Position numbers and translations under genes: made by a program. DNA of 64,000 nucleotides from NCBI RefSeq assembly GCF_000012505.1, contig NC_007513.1, positions 124,001-188,000 of the forward strand. The letters run 5' to 3'. The stretch is from Synechococcus sp. CC9902 (lineage in GTDB: Bacteria; Cyanobacteriota; Cyanobacteriia; PCC-6307; Cyanobiaceae). The notes beneath the pieces are model-generated. The model saw only the letters and a list, made by a program, of their open reading frames with translations, did not search any database and was not told where the DNA came from. Below are positions 21,248 to 29,578 of this stretch, piece after piece (position 1 is the first letter of the stretch; each line of letters begins with the position of its first letter).

Positions 21248-21644
21248 GCAGCAGCAACAGCGATCACTATCTGCAGAACTGCAGGAGCTAGTTCTTGTGG
21301 CTCTTGGCGCTGTCCCTGGAGCACTCTTGCGTTGGCAGGTGGCGCTCCATTGGGCCGATCGCCATCTGCTGGTGAATGTGCTGGGTGCTGCATTGCTGGG
21401 ATTACTGGCTGGCTTGCCCGCAGCGCCACGTCGTCAGCTCTTGGTTGGCATTGGTTTTTGTGGATCCCTCACCACTTTCAGCAGCTGGATGGTCGACGCG
21501 ATGCAATTGATCAGCGCTGGACAAATCGCTGAGGCTTTTGGTCTCATCGGCCTAACCCTCGGGCTGGGAGTGGGTGCCGCAGCCCTTGGGTTTTGGCTTG
21601 GCCAGAGGCTCAGGCTGCTAAAGCTGCCTCGATCGGAGCCTTAA
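21240..21644 (+). CDS. crcB: Fluoride channel subunit CrcB/Fluc (second of pair)
   Basis: This second CrcB subunit has [16 protein letters not shown], the [17 protein letters not shown] helix with the Asn, and [12 protein letters not shown], plus four predicted membrane helices. The ATG at 21240 (MAEQQQQRS) overlaps the end of the first subunit gene by 8 bases and fits better than the longer frame from 21192. Its 3' end overlaps the convergent glutathione peroxidase gene by 35 bases. Sequence divergence from the first subunit is large, which is usual for paired crcB genes encoding antiparallel heterodimers. Confidence 0.9.
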   Translation: MAEQQQQRSLSAELQELVLVALGAVPGALLRWQVALHWADRHLLVNVLGAALLGLLAGLPAAPRRQLLVGIGFCGSLTTFSSWMVDAMQLISAGQIAEAFGLIGLTLGLGVGAAALGFWLGQRLRLLKLPRSEP

Positions 21645-22083
21645 GCGCTTCGGGAGTGGCATCGCTCTTGTAACGGGCAATCACAGTTCCGTCTTTGCCC
21701 ACCAAAAACTTCTCGAAATTCCAGGCCACGTCTCCGGCTGGTTCAGCTTTGTTCAAGGTTGTGTAGGGCTCAGTGGTGCTGCCCTTCGCGTTCACTTTGT
21801 CGAAGAGTTCGAAGTCTGCTCCGTAGGTGGTGGAACAGAAGCTTTTGATTTCATCCAAGCTTCCAGGTTCCTGGCCGCCGAAGTCGTTGCAAGGAAAACC
21901 GAGCACAGCCAATCCCTTACTTGCGTAGGTTTCGTTGAGCGCTTGAAGCCCGGCGTACTGCTTCGTGAAGCCGCATTTGCTGGCCACATTCACGATTAGC
22001 AGCACTTTCCCGGCGTAGTCGCCCAGAGATTTGGTGGTGCCGTCTGGGGCCGTTACGGAAACACCACTGATGTTGATCGTCAT
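21610..22083 (-). CDS. Glutathione peroxidase family protein (Cys type)
   Basis: This thiol peroxidase reduces peroxides, in cyanobacteria usually with thioredoxin or NADPH-linked donors rather than glutathione. With the ATG at 22083 (MTINISGVSV) it is 157 residues. The catalytic Cys replaces selenocysteine at residue 37 in NVASKCGFTKQY; the partner Gln is at about 71 in FPCNDFGGQEPG and the Trp lies in WNFEKFLVG. The longer frame from 22191 adds 36 residues that do not fit the family and would run into the divergent mgtE start. The 3' end overlaps crcB by 35 bases. Confidence 0.93.
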   Translation of the reverse strand: MTINISGVSVTAPDGTTKSLGDYAGKVLLIVNVASKCGFTKQYAGLQALNETYASKGLAVLGFPCNDFGGQEPGSLDEIKSFCSTTYGADFELFDKVNAKGSTTEPYTTLNKAEPAGDVAWNFEKFLVGKDGTVIARYKSDATPEALKAPIEAALAA

Positions 22084-22153
22084 GCCTAAAGCCGGATATT
22101 TCGAAAGATTAACCGGCATAAACGGCCATACTTGAAATCCCTGCCGGAGAAGG

Positions 22154-23614
22154 ATGAAGGAGGCAGCGGGGAGCGAAGCAGGCAATGTCACGGTTGAGCT
22201 CGAGTTGGTGGCGGAAGTGGTCAGCCAGCAACTGGAGTCGATGCTGTCTGTCGGGAACTACGACGCGGTGAAGCTGTTGTTGAAGCCGGTGCAGCCGGTG
22301 GATATCGCTGAGGCGATCGGTAATTTGCCCACCAACCTTCAGGCCCTTGCGTTTCGTTTCCTTGGGAAGGATGAGGCGATCAGTGTTTATGAATATCTCG
22401 ACAGTGCAACCCAGCAGAGCCTGTTGCGCCTGTTGCGTTCCGGTGAGATGCGCGACGTGGTTGAGGAAATGTCCCCAGATGACCGGGCACGGTTATTGGA
22501 GGAGCTGCCCGCCAAGGTGGTCCGTCAGCTCCTGAGTGAGCTCAGCCCGGAGGAGCGCAGGGTTACTGCCCAATTGCTCGGCTACGAGGCGGAAACGGCT
22601 GGTCGTTTGATGACGACGGAATACATCGCATTAAAGGAGAACCAAACCGCGGCAATGGCACTGGAGATAGTTCGCCGTCGCGCCCGCGATACCGAAACCA
22701 TCTATTCGTTGTACGTCACGGATGCAGAACGCTGCCTCACCGGGATCCTTTCCCTTAGGGATTTGGTGACGGCGGATTTGAAGGCGCGCATCGGTGATGT
22801 GATGACGGGTGACGTGCTCAGCGTTGCTACCGACACCGACCAAGAAAAGGTGGCTCGCACGATTCAGCGTTACGACTTTTTGGCTGTGCCTGTGGTGGAT
22901 TCCGAGCAACGTTTGGTGGGCATCGTCACCGTTGATGACGTCATCGACGTGATTGAGCAGGAGGCCACTCGTGACCTCTACGCCGCTGGTGCGGTGCAAG
23001 CCGGCGATGAAGACGATTACTTCAGCAGCAACTTGTTCACCGTCGCTCGTCGCCGGATTGTTTGGCTGTCGGTGCTCGTGGTGGCGAGTTTCTTCACTTC
23101 GGAGGTGATTGCCGCGAACGAGGCTGTGCTCAAGCAGGTGGTGCTCTTGGCGGCGTTCATTCCCTTATTAGGAGGCACAGGTGGCAACGTCGGCGCCCAA
23201 AGCTCCACCGTGGTGATCCGCGGATTGAGCACCCAAAGCATTTCAGTCTTGAAGCCTCTGCAAGCAGTGCTGCGGGAAGCAATGGCCGGCGCCCTTCTGG
23301 GGGTGTTGATGATGATTGTGGTGTTGCCCTTTGCCTGGTGGCGTGGTGGGGGCGCGTTGGTGGGGGTGTCGGTGGGGATCAGCTTGTTGGCGATTACCAC
23401 CCTGGCGGCAACAGCTGGAGCAGCGTTTCCGCTCTTGTTCGACCGGATGGGCTTGGATCCAGCCCTGATGTCTACGCCGTTTATCACCACGTGCACCGAC
23501 GTAGCCGGAACGCTGATTTATTTGAAAACGGCGGAATGGTTGCTGATCAACTTGCCGCAACTGGGTCAAGTAGCAGGTATTTCTACCCAATTCTTAGCGG
23601 CTTCTGCTTTCTGA
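22154..23614 (+). CDS. mgtE: Magnesium transporter MgtE
   Basis: MgtE is a Mg2+-gated magnesium channel. The 486-residue protein has the cytosolic helical N-domain (residues 20-135, with EEMSPDDRARLLEELP), two CBS domains at about 140-270 (including DVMTGDVLSVATDTDQEKVA), a connecting helix and five membrane helices from about 295. The pore-lining GGTGGNVGAQSSTVVIRGL segment is near 340. All expected parts are present. It is divergent from the glutathione peroxidase gene, with 70 bases between starts, and is followed by the sigma factor gene. Confidence 0.96.
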   Translation: MKEAAGSEAGNVTVELELVAEVVSQQLESMLSVGNYDAVKLLLKPVQPVDIAEAIGNLPTNLQALAFRFLGKDEAISVYEYLDSATQQSLLRLLRSGEMRDVVEEMSPDDRARLLEELPAKVVRQLLSELSPEERRVTAQLLGYEAETAGRLMTTEYIALKENQTAAMALEIVRRRARDTETIYSLYVTDAERCLTGILSLRDLVTADLKARIGDVMTGDVLSVATDTDQEKVARTIQRYDFLAVPVVDSEQRLVGIVTVDDVIDVIEQEATRDLYAAGAVQAGDEDDYFSSNLFTVARRRIVWLSVLVVASFFTSEVIAANEAVLKQVVLLAAFIPLLGGTGGNVGAQSSTVVIRGLSTQSISVLKPLQAVLREAMAGALLGVLMMIVVLPFAWWRGGGALVGVSVGISLLAITTLAATAGAAFPLLFDRMGLDPALMSTPFITTCTDVAGTLIYLKTAEWLLINLPQLGQVAGISTQFLAASAF

Positions 23615-23666
23615 GAGCTTGTTTACGTTTCTTAGGGGTACGCTTTACATAACTCAACGAAGCGCC

Positions 23667-24665
23667 ATGGCACCCGTCGCTACCGCTGCTTCAAAACCAG
23701 CGACCTCTACCCGTTCCGTCAGTGTTGACGTCGATTTGGTGCGTTCTTATCTCCGGGATATTGGACGGGTGCCATTGCTCACCCATGAGCAAGAAATCAC
23801 CTTGGGCCGCCAGGTCCAGCAGCTGATGGAGATCGAAACTCTCGAAGCTGAGCTGGAAAGCAGAGATGGAGCCAAGCCCGCTCGCGATCAACTAGCCAAG
23901 GCTGCCGAGCTTTCCACGGTCCAGCTCAAGCGCAAGTTGCAGCAGGGTCATCGCGCTAAGGAGCGGATGGTGGCCGCCAATCTTCGCCTCGTTGTGAGCG
24001 TTGCTAAGAAATACACCAAGCGAAACATGGAGCTCCTGGATCTGATCCAGGAAGGAACGATTGGTTTGGTTCGTGGAGTCGAAAAGTTCGACCCCACCCG
24101 TGGTTACAAATTCTCTACTTACGCCTACTGGTGGATTCGTCAGGGCATTACTCGTGCCATTGCTGAGAAGAGCCGCACAATTCGCCTGCCAATTCACATC
24201 ACCGAGATGCTGAATAAGCTGAAAAAAGGCCAGCGAGAGCTCAGCCAAGAGCTAGGTCGCACTCCTACCGTCACCGAATTAGCTCAATTCGTTGATTTGC
24301 CCGAAGACGAAGTGAAAGATCTGATGTGCCGTGCTCGCCAGCCAGTGAGCCTTGAGATGAAGGTGGGTGATGGAGACGACACTGAATTGTTGGAGCTTCT
24401 TTCCGGAGATAATGAGCTTCCCAGTGATCAAGTCGAAGAAGATTGCCTGAAGGGTGATTTGCGCAGCTTGTTGGGCCAGCTTCCCCACCTGCAAGAACAA
24501 GTGCTCCGCATGCGTTTCGGCATGGATGGAGAAGATCCGATGAGCCTCACAGGGATTGGTCGCATTTTGGGGATGAGCCGCGACCGAGTTCGCAATTTGG
24601 AGCGTGATGGCTTGGCTGGATTGCGTCGCGTTAGCGATCAGGTTGAGGCTTACGTTGCCTGCTGA
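23667..24665 (+). CDS. Group 2 (RpoD-like) sigma factor
   Basis: This is a non-essential primary-like sigma factor of the cyanobacterial SigB/SigC/SigD class. Residues 20-35 contain DLVRSYLRDIGRVPLL (region 1.2). Region 2 includes RMVAANLRLVVSVAKKY, LIQEGTIGLVRGVEKFD and YKFSTYAYWWIRQGITRAI. Region 3 is PIHITEMLNKL, and region 4 is QVLRMRFGMDG with SLTGIGRILGMSRDRVRNLE. It lacks the long N-terminal region 1.1 of the housekeeping factor. I prefer the ATG at 23667 (MAPVATAASK) to the upstream frame start at 23619. The gene ends directly against the convergent hydrolase gene. Confidence 0.94.
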   Translation: MAPVATAASKPATSTRSVSVDVDLVRSYLRDIGRVPLLTHEQEITLGRQVQQLMEIETLEAELESRDGAKPARDQLAKAAELSTVQLKRKLQQGHRAKERMVAANLRLVVSVAKKYTKRNMELLDLIQEGTIGLVRGVEKFDPTRGYKFSTYAYWWIRQGITRAIAEKSRTIRLPIHITEMLNKLKKGQRELSQELGRTPTVTELAQFVDLPEDEVKDLMCRARQPVSLEMKVGDGDDTELLELLSGDNELPSDQVEEDCLKGDLRSLLGQLPHLQEQVLRMRFGMDGEDPMSLTGIGRILGMSRDRVRNLERDGLAGLRRVSDQVEAYVAC

Positions 24666-25592
24666 TCATTCACCTATTGATTCTTCAATCAGTTTGGTGA
24701 GAACTGAGTTCACTTCATTTGGTGCTTCGTCGTGAGCACAATGACCTGCTTGTTCAATGACATTCATTGATTCAATACAAGCAATAGTGGATTTCCAGTT
24801 TTTGGCTTCTGCAATTGGTTCCCAAGGATCTTTTTCTCCCCAAATTAGATCGACAGGTACTTTTAAATTCTCCATCAATTGAGGGGCTAAGTGGTCGTCG
24901 AAGAGGTTGATAAAGCCTCGAAATGCTTCTGTTGCTCCCTTCCTTTTAGTTGGTTGATAAAGCAAATCGACTAGTTCATTGTCGATGTTTTGACCACTTG
25001 GGTAGGCCTGTTTCAAAACGCTGCGAATCACGCCTGGGCGAGCGGCATTACGGAAGAGTGCGGTGCTTAGCCAACGTTGGCTCACCATGGTTTTGAGTAA
25101 CGGCCGGATCCAACCCATCCATGCTGGTTGTGTTGCTAATTGCTTGTCGTCCATGAGGCGTTGGGCACAGTCGATCAGCACCACCCGCTTGCACAGATCG
25201 GGGCCAAGTAGTTGGGCTGCCCGAAGTGCCACTACGCCACCGATTGAGTTGCCAACGAGTATCACCGGTTTGTCGATAACCTCACGACAGAAATCAGCCA
25301 CCTGTTCGCCCCAGAGATCAAAGCCGTAGTGCACGGCCATGTCGTTTGGTGGTTCCTGTTTCAGCCTTGCTCGAGGTTGATCGCTGCGGCCGAAGCCCAG
25401 TAAATCGATCGCATAGGTGGGCGTGAGTTCAGCGAGCACTGGTTGGTTGAAGCGCCAATGGTTAGTGTTAGCCCCAAACCCATGGATTAAGAGCACCGCC
25501 TTCGGTGCCATTGGGTCCCCAACCAGTGACCATCCGATCTGGTGTGATTGCCATGCCCATATGTCTTGAATTAGAGGGAGTTTTCTATTCAT
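24666..25592 (-). CDS. Alpha/beta-fold hydrolase
   Basis: This 308-residue protein has the alpha/beta hydrolase layout: oxyanion segment HGFGANTNHW near residue 37, nucleophile elbow VGNSIGG near 113, catalytic Asp in WGEKDPWEP near 252, and catalytic His in AGHCAHDE near 284. It is similar in style to cyanobacterial hydrolases annotated as lysophospholipase or haloalkane dehalogenase-like, but the substrate cannot be read from sequence. A helical cap region is present at about 140-230. The gene abuts the sigma factor gene with no spacer (stop to stop). Confidence 0.85.
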   Translation of the reverse strand: MNRKLPLIQDIWAWQSHQIGWSLVGDPMAPKAVLLIHGFGANTNHWRFNQPVLAELTPTYAIDLLGFGRSDQPRARLKQEPPNDMAVHYGFDLWGEQVADFCREVIDKPVILVGNSIGGVVALRAAQLLGPDLCKRVVLIDCAQRLMDDKQLATQPAWMGWIRPLLKTMVSQRWLSTALFRNAARPGVIRSVLKQAYPSGQNIDNELVDLLYQPTKRKGATEAFRGFINLFDDHLAPQLMENLKVPVDLIWGEKDPWEPIAEAKNWKSTIACIESMNVIEQAGHCAHDEAPNEVNSVLTKLIEESIGE

Positions 25593-25722
25593 TTAGGATT
25601 CGGGAATGAGTTAAAATGCATTCCTTAGTAAGTTTCAAGGCTGAGAAAGTTACTTGTAAAATTCCTATATAAAAGTTTGGAAACATTGATATAAACGGTA
25701 TCTAAATGGTGTTCAATTGGTT

Positions 25723-26727
25723 CTAAGCTGGAATTTTAGCAAGGCTCAATTTTGCAGGATCCCATAAAAGGAACTTTGAACATTGCAACATGGTTCCGAG
25801 TGTCAGCGTCGGCACATTTTGTAGAAGGTGTTGATTCTGCTGATGGCAAGCTTCCAAGTTGTAGTTAGGTATCCGCTCACAGAGGTGATGAATGTTGTGG
25901 AAGCCAATGCTGGCAGTAAACCACTGGAGTAATGGTGGAAGAACGAGCAGGCTCGAACCTTCTAGAGCACCTCGTATCGGACTCCAACCTTCGCTTGGAT
26001 TGGCGTAGCTGTTTTCAAAAATGTGCTGCACGTAGAACACATATATCAAGCTGCTGGCCGTTAAACAAAGAACAATGCTGTAAAGGCTGAGGAATAATCC
26101 GAAGCCAATCCACCACCCCAGGCAGACCACAGTAATCAAGCTAAATAAATTGCTCAGGCAAAGGTCATTTAATTCCTCTCTTGAGCCCCACATGCGATTC
26201 TTTGGGCTGATGAGCCCAACCAAAAGGTCTAGTCTTGGTTTGATCGCTAAGTAGTAAAAACCACCCGGAATAGCCATCAGTGGGTGGTGGGTCGTTTCGT
26301 AAATCCTCTGTTCTTTTCGGCTGAGTTTTTGAAATTCGTCCAGGCTCAGGAAATCAGCCACCCCTCGATAGCGTTCCCAGTCGCCGTTAGTTTTGTGGTG
26401 ATAAGCGTGATCGATCGACCAAGACAGCTGCGGAATCGCATTAACGACGCCCAGTAGGAACCCGAAGATCCGGTTCAGTCTTGCTGTTTCGAACAACGAT
26501 CCATGACCGCAATCGTGCATCAGTGAAAAACTCCTCAGCGAGAACAAGCTGAGAACGATCAAAAATGGTGGAGTGAGCCAGAGAGACACCGCTGCGGCTT
26601 GAAGCATGAGCCACCACAAGAACCCATACGGAATCAATGTGTTGGCAATTTGAAGGAGAGCTCTTGTGTTGCTTCGTTTGCTGAAGGGCTTCAGCGTGAA
26701 TTCTTGGTATGAGGGTGTTGTCATCAC
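25723..26727 (-). CDS. Membrane fatty acid desaturase
   Basis: This integral-membrane di-iron enzyme puts double bonds in lipid acyl chains. The 334-residue protein has the three His boxes: HDCGH near residue 72, HAYHH near 110, and HNIHH near 275, with hydrophobic helices between. It resembles the DesA/omega-type group more than DesC, but the position specificity cannot be fixed; a carotenoid-modifying enzyme is a less likely alternative. It begins with two ATG codons. A small ORF ends 2 bases before it on the same strand and is probably co-transcribed. Confidence 0.87.
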   Translation of the reverse strand: MMTTPSYQEFTLKPFSKRSNTRALLQIANTLIPYGFLWWLMLQAAAVSLWLTPPFLIVLSLFSLRSFSLMHDCGHGSLFETARLNRIFGFLLGVVNAIPQLSWSIDHAYHHKTNGDWERYRGVADFLSLDEFQKLSRKEQRIYETTHHPLMAIPGGFYYLAIKPRLDLLVGLISPKNRMWGSREELNDLCLSNLFSLITVVCLGWWIGFGLFLSLYSIVLCLTASSLIYVFYVQHIFENSYANPSEGWSPIRGALEGSSLLVLPPLLQWFTASIGFHNIHHLCERIPNYNLEACHQQNQHLLQNVPTLTLGTMLQCSKFLLWDPAKLSLAKIPA

Positions 26728-26729
26728 TG

Positions 26730-26981
26730 TTAAATCGGGGAAACGAATTCAAGAGTCCGGTGTTCCACGAGTCGAATGGCGTCTTGGGGGAACGTTGCTT
26801 GAGAATGGAGAGCTACACCTTGGATTGCTGATGTGAGAGCGTCGGCCAACAATGTGTCGTCGGGTTGGTAGGCCTGAATCAGGTGATTTCTGTGCTTAAA
26901 AATTAAGCGTTCAGAAGAAGTCCCAGAATGTAATTTCAATAACGATAGAACGGTTTTTGTTGAACCGTTTCGTTGCTCCAT
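26730..26981 (-). CDS. Small hypothetical protein upstream of the desaturase
   Basis: This 83-residue ORF begins with ATG at 26981 and ends 2 bases before the desaturase start. The product, starting MEQRNGSTKTVLSLL, contains SERLIFKHRNHLIQAYQP and a C-terminal RLVEHRTLEFVSPI, and has no clear membrane helix. The spacing suggests an operon with the desaturase. Its first 9 bases overlap the mutY start on the opposite strand. I do not recognise a family; the call rests on ORF size, position and the absence of any competing gene in 26,728-26,972. Confidence 0.5.
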   Translation of the reverse strand: MEQRNGSTKTVLSLLKLHSGTSSERLIFKHRNHLIQAYQPDDTLLADALTSAIQGVALHSQATFPQDAIRLVEHRTLEFVSPI

Positions 26982-28127
26982 CGCTACGCACCGATCACGG
27001 CTACGTCTGAGCCGCTTCTGAGCTGGTGGCAGCACCATGGCCGTCAAGAGCCAGCTCAGAAGCCCTGGATGTTCAAATTCGACGGCACTTGGCCTTTGCC
27101 TGACGACAGCTTGTCTCCCTATGGCATTTGGGTGGCCGAGGTGATGTTGCAGCAGACCCAGCTGTCGGTGGTGTTGCCTTTTTGGCAGCGCTGGATGGAG
27201 ACGTTCCCCACTGTCAATGCCTTGGCCACCTCGTCGTTGGAGGAGGTGCGCTTGCAGTGGCAAGGTCTTGGCTACTACTCCAGGGCACGTCGACTTCACG
27301 AGGCAGCCCAGCTGTTGGTGGAACTGCCCTGGCCAAGGGATCTCGATGGCTGGATGGCGTTGCCGGGCGTCGGTCGCACCACCGCTGGGGGAATTTTGTC
27401 GAGCGCCTTCAACGCGCCAACGCCGATTTTGGATGGAAACGTCAAGCGGGTTCTGGCCCGTCTCCATGCCCATGGGCGGCCGCCGTCCCGCGATCAGCCA
27501 CGGTTCTGGCATTGGAGTGAGGTCCTACTCGATCAGTCGCGGCCCCGTGATTTCAACCAGGCGCTCATGGATTTGGGGGCAACGGTGTGCACACCGCGCC
27601 GGCCGGGTTGTCACCAGTGCCCGTGGAGGGATTCATGCGCTGCTTACGCTTCTGGCGATCCCAGCGACTGGCCCGTGGTCGAAGAGCGCAAACCCCTTCC
27701 GTTTCAAGTGATTGGTATTGGTGTGGTGATCAATGAGGCTGGTGACGTCTTGATCGATCAACGCCTGGAGGAGGGACTTCTTGGAGGGATGTGGGAATTC
27801 CCCGGTGGAAAGCAGGAGCCGGATGAGCCGATAGAGGCCTGCATCGTCCGGGAGCTGATGGAGGAATTGGGGATCAAGGTTTCAGTGGGGGAAGGCCTAA
27901 TCACCGTTGACCATGCCTACAGCCATAAGAAACTTCAATTTGTGGTGCATCTTTGTCGTTGGATTTCGGGGGAGCCTCAGCCCCTGGCCAGCCAGCAAGT
28001 GCGATGGGTTCGACCGGAGCAATTGAAGGACTATCCCTTCCCCGCTGCGAATGGACGCATCATTGAAGCGTTGCTTGGCAGATTGAATAAGAGCAATCAG
28101 CTTGAAGGATCTGGCGAAGGCAGCTGA
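26973..28127 (+). CDS. mutY: A/G-specific adenine glycosylase with NUDIX domain
   Basis: MutY removes A mispaired with 8-oxoguanine. The N-terminal glycosylase has GIWVAEVMLQQTQLSVVLPF (catalytic Glu in the first helix), the HhH and catalytic Asp region LPGVGRTTAGGI, and a 4Fe-4S cluster signature C-x6-C-x2-C-x5-C in VCTPRRPGCHQCPWRDSC. The C-terminal domain is a NUDIX fold with GGKQEPDEPIEACIVRELME, used for 8-oxoG recognition. The frame starts with TTG at 26973; no better start precedes the conserved region. The stop overlaps the ATG of the sugar kinase gene by one base. Confidence 0.95.
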   Translation: MLHRYAPITATSEPLLSWWQHHGRQEPAQKPWMFKFDGTWPLPDDSLSPYGIWVAEVMLQQTQLSVVLPFWQRWMETFPTVNALATSSLEEVRLQWQGLGYYSRARRLHEAAQLLVELPWPRDLDGWMALPGVGRTTAGGILSSAFNAPTPILDGNVKRVLARLHAHGRPPSRDQPRFWHWSEVLLDQSRPRDFNQALMDLGATVCTPRRPGCHQCPWRDSCAAYASGDPSDWPVVEERKPLPFQVIGIGVVINEAGDVLIDQRLEEGLLGGMWEFPGGKQEPDEPIEACIVRELMEELGIKVSVGEGLITVDHAYSHKKLQFVVHLCRWISGEPQPLASQQVRWVRPEQLKDYPFPAANGRIIEALLGRLNKSNQLEGSGEGS

Positions 28128-29086
28128 TGGCCGATCCCAATGGTGTGATCTGTTTGGGAGAGGCCTTGATCGATCGCCTTGGTCCCCTCGGGGGTGATTC
28201 GGCGTGTGATCAACCTGTCGATGATCGCTTGGGTGGAGCACCCGCCAATGTGGCTTGTGCTTTGGCGCGTCTTGGGACCGCCGTTGCGTTTGTTGGGCGT
28301 GTTGGGGGCGATGCAATCGGCGCAGAGTTTCAGCGTCTGTTTGTTCAGCGGGGCGTTGATAGCTCCACGCTTCAACTCGACCCATCGCGTCCGACGCGAA
28401 TTGTGTTGGTGCGGCGATCTGGCGATGGGGAGCGCCAGTTCCAGGGTTTTGCCGGTGATCAAGGGGATGGGTTTGCCGATCAGGCGCTTCAACCGGTTGC
28501 ACTGCCCTCCACCGCCTGTTGGCTGTTGGTTGGCACGATCCCCTTGGCATCGCCCCAGTCCGCCCAAGCACTCTTGGACGCTGTGGCCCGAGCGCGATCG
28601 CATGGCATTGCGTTGGCGCTGGATGTGAATTGGCGACCCACGTTTTGGAATGCCACCGCGGATCCCGATGCCGGACCCACGCAGGCGGCACGGTCTGCGA
28701 TTCGTCCCTTGCTGGAGCAGGCGGCGCTGATCAAGTTGGCGCGGGAAGAGGCCCTTTGGTTCTTTGCTGGAGATGATCCCGGTGTGATCTCCTCCGGATT
28801 GCCCCAGCGGCCGGATGTGGTTTTGACGGATGGGCCCGCCCCGGTTCGCTGGTGCATTGGCGGTGAAAGCGGAACCCAACCAGCGTTGTCCCCTCCACAA
28901 GTAATTGACACCACGGGCGCAGGCGATGCCTTCACCGCTGGGCTCTTGCATCGTTGGTTGGCTCCAGTGACTGAACGACTGCGTTTTGCAGCCGCTTGTG
29001 GTGCTTTGGTGTGTGCTGGCGCGGGGGGCATTGATCCCCAGCCCACGGAGGCTCAAGTAGAGGCGTTTTTGGGAGGCGTCAGCTGA
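28127..29086 (+). CDS. PfkB-family carbohydrate kinase (fructokinase-like)
   Basis: This ribokinase-superfamily kinase phosphorylates a sugar with ATP. The 319-residue protein begins GVICLGEALIDRLGP, has the GGAPANVACALARLG signature near residue 37 and the C-terminal DTTGAGDAFTAGLL motif near 262 with the catalytic Asp. The overall pattern fits fructokinase; ribokinase or adenosine kinase are less likely. It is coupled to mutY by a one-base overlap, and its 3' end overlaps the convergent tsaE by 34 bases. Confidence 0.9.
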   Translation: MADPNGVICLGEALIDRLGPLGGDSACDQPVDDRLGGAPANVACALARLGTAVAFVGRVGGDAIGAEFQRLFVQRGVDSSTLQLDPSRPTRIVLVRRSGDGERQFQGFAGDQGDGFADQALQPVALPSTACWLLVGTIPLASPQSAQALLDAVARARSHGIALALDVNWRPTFWNATADPDAGPTQAARSAIRPLLEQAALIKLAREEALWFFAGDDPGVISSGLPQRPDVVLTDGPAPVRWCIGGESGTQPALSPPQVIDTTGAGDAFTAGLLHRWLAPVTERLRFAAACGALVCAGAGGIDPQPTEAQVEAFLGGVS

Positions 29087-29553
29087 GCCCGTCGACCTCC
29101 ATCGTTGGTGAGAGAGAGCTGTAGCTGCCAAGCCTCCGGAAGGTCCAGGCTGAGCCGTTCTGGCCATTCCACCGCCATGAATGCACCAATGGCTTTGGCT
29201 TCTTCGTCTTCCTGCAGAAAGAGATCGTCCGCTGCAGTGGATTGTTCGAGCCGGTAAAGATCGAGATGGATCAGCGGCGGATTCCCGTCCGTGTAGTGCT
29301 GAGCCAGGGCGAAGGTCGGGCTGGTGATGGGCTCGCCAATGCCCAGTGCCAATGCGATCCCTTGCACCAACGAGGTTTTGCCCGCTCCTAGGGGCCCTTT
29401 CAGCAGCAAAATCGCTTCTGCCGGAAGTCGTTGGGCCAATTCTGCCCCGAGGGCCTGGGTGGCCTCGAGATCAGACAAACGGATGGTCCCATCAGTAAGT
29501 TGGCTCCATCGCGAGCCCGAAGCCTCGGGGCCTCTGCAGAGATTCCAGTTCAC
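29053..29553 (-). CDS. tsaE: tRNA threonylcarbamoyladenosine biosynthesis ATPase TsaE
   Basis: TsaE is the small ATPase that assists TsaB/TsaD in making t6A37 in ANN-decoding tRNAs. The P-loop GPLGAGKTSL is near residue 53, followed by ITSPTFALAQHY, HLDLYRLE and VEWPERL, all typical. The length is 166 residues, including an N-terminal extension of about 20. The start codon lies only 25 bases from the divergent ahcY start, so promoters of both genes must overlap each other's 5' ends. It overlaps the kinase gene at its 3' end by 34 bases. Confidence 0.94.
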   Translation of the reverse strand: MNWNLCRGPEASGSRWSQLTDGTIRLSDLEATQALGAELAQRLPAEAILLLKGPLGAGKTSLVQGIALALGIGEPITSPTFALAQHYTDGNPPLIHLDLYRLEQSTAADDLFLQEDEEAKAIGAFMAVEWPERLSLDLPEAWQLQLSLTNDGGRRAQLTPPKNAST

Positions 29554-29578
29554 ATTCTCCCTACGGAGCTAGAAAACC

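Noticed and set aside
26982-27512. N-terminal extension of the small ORF before the desaturase
   Set aside because: This part is antisense to mutY; only the last 83 codons from the ATG at 26981 lie in otherwise free DNA.
28097-29167. 356-codon minus-strand ORF
   Set aside because: Shadow of the PfkB-family kinase; composition is antisense-like and it covers tsaE in the wrong frame.
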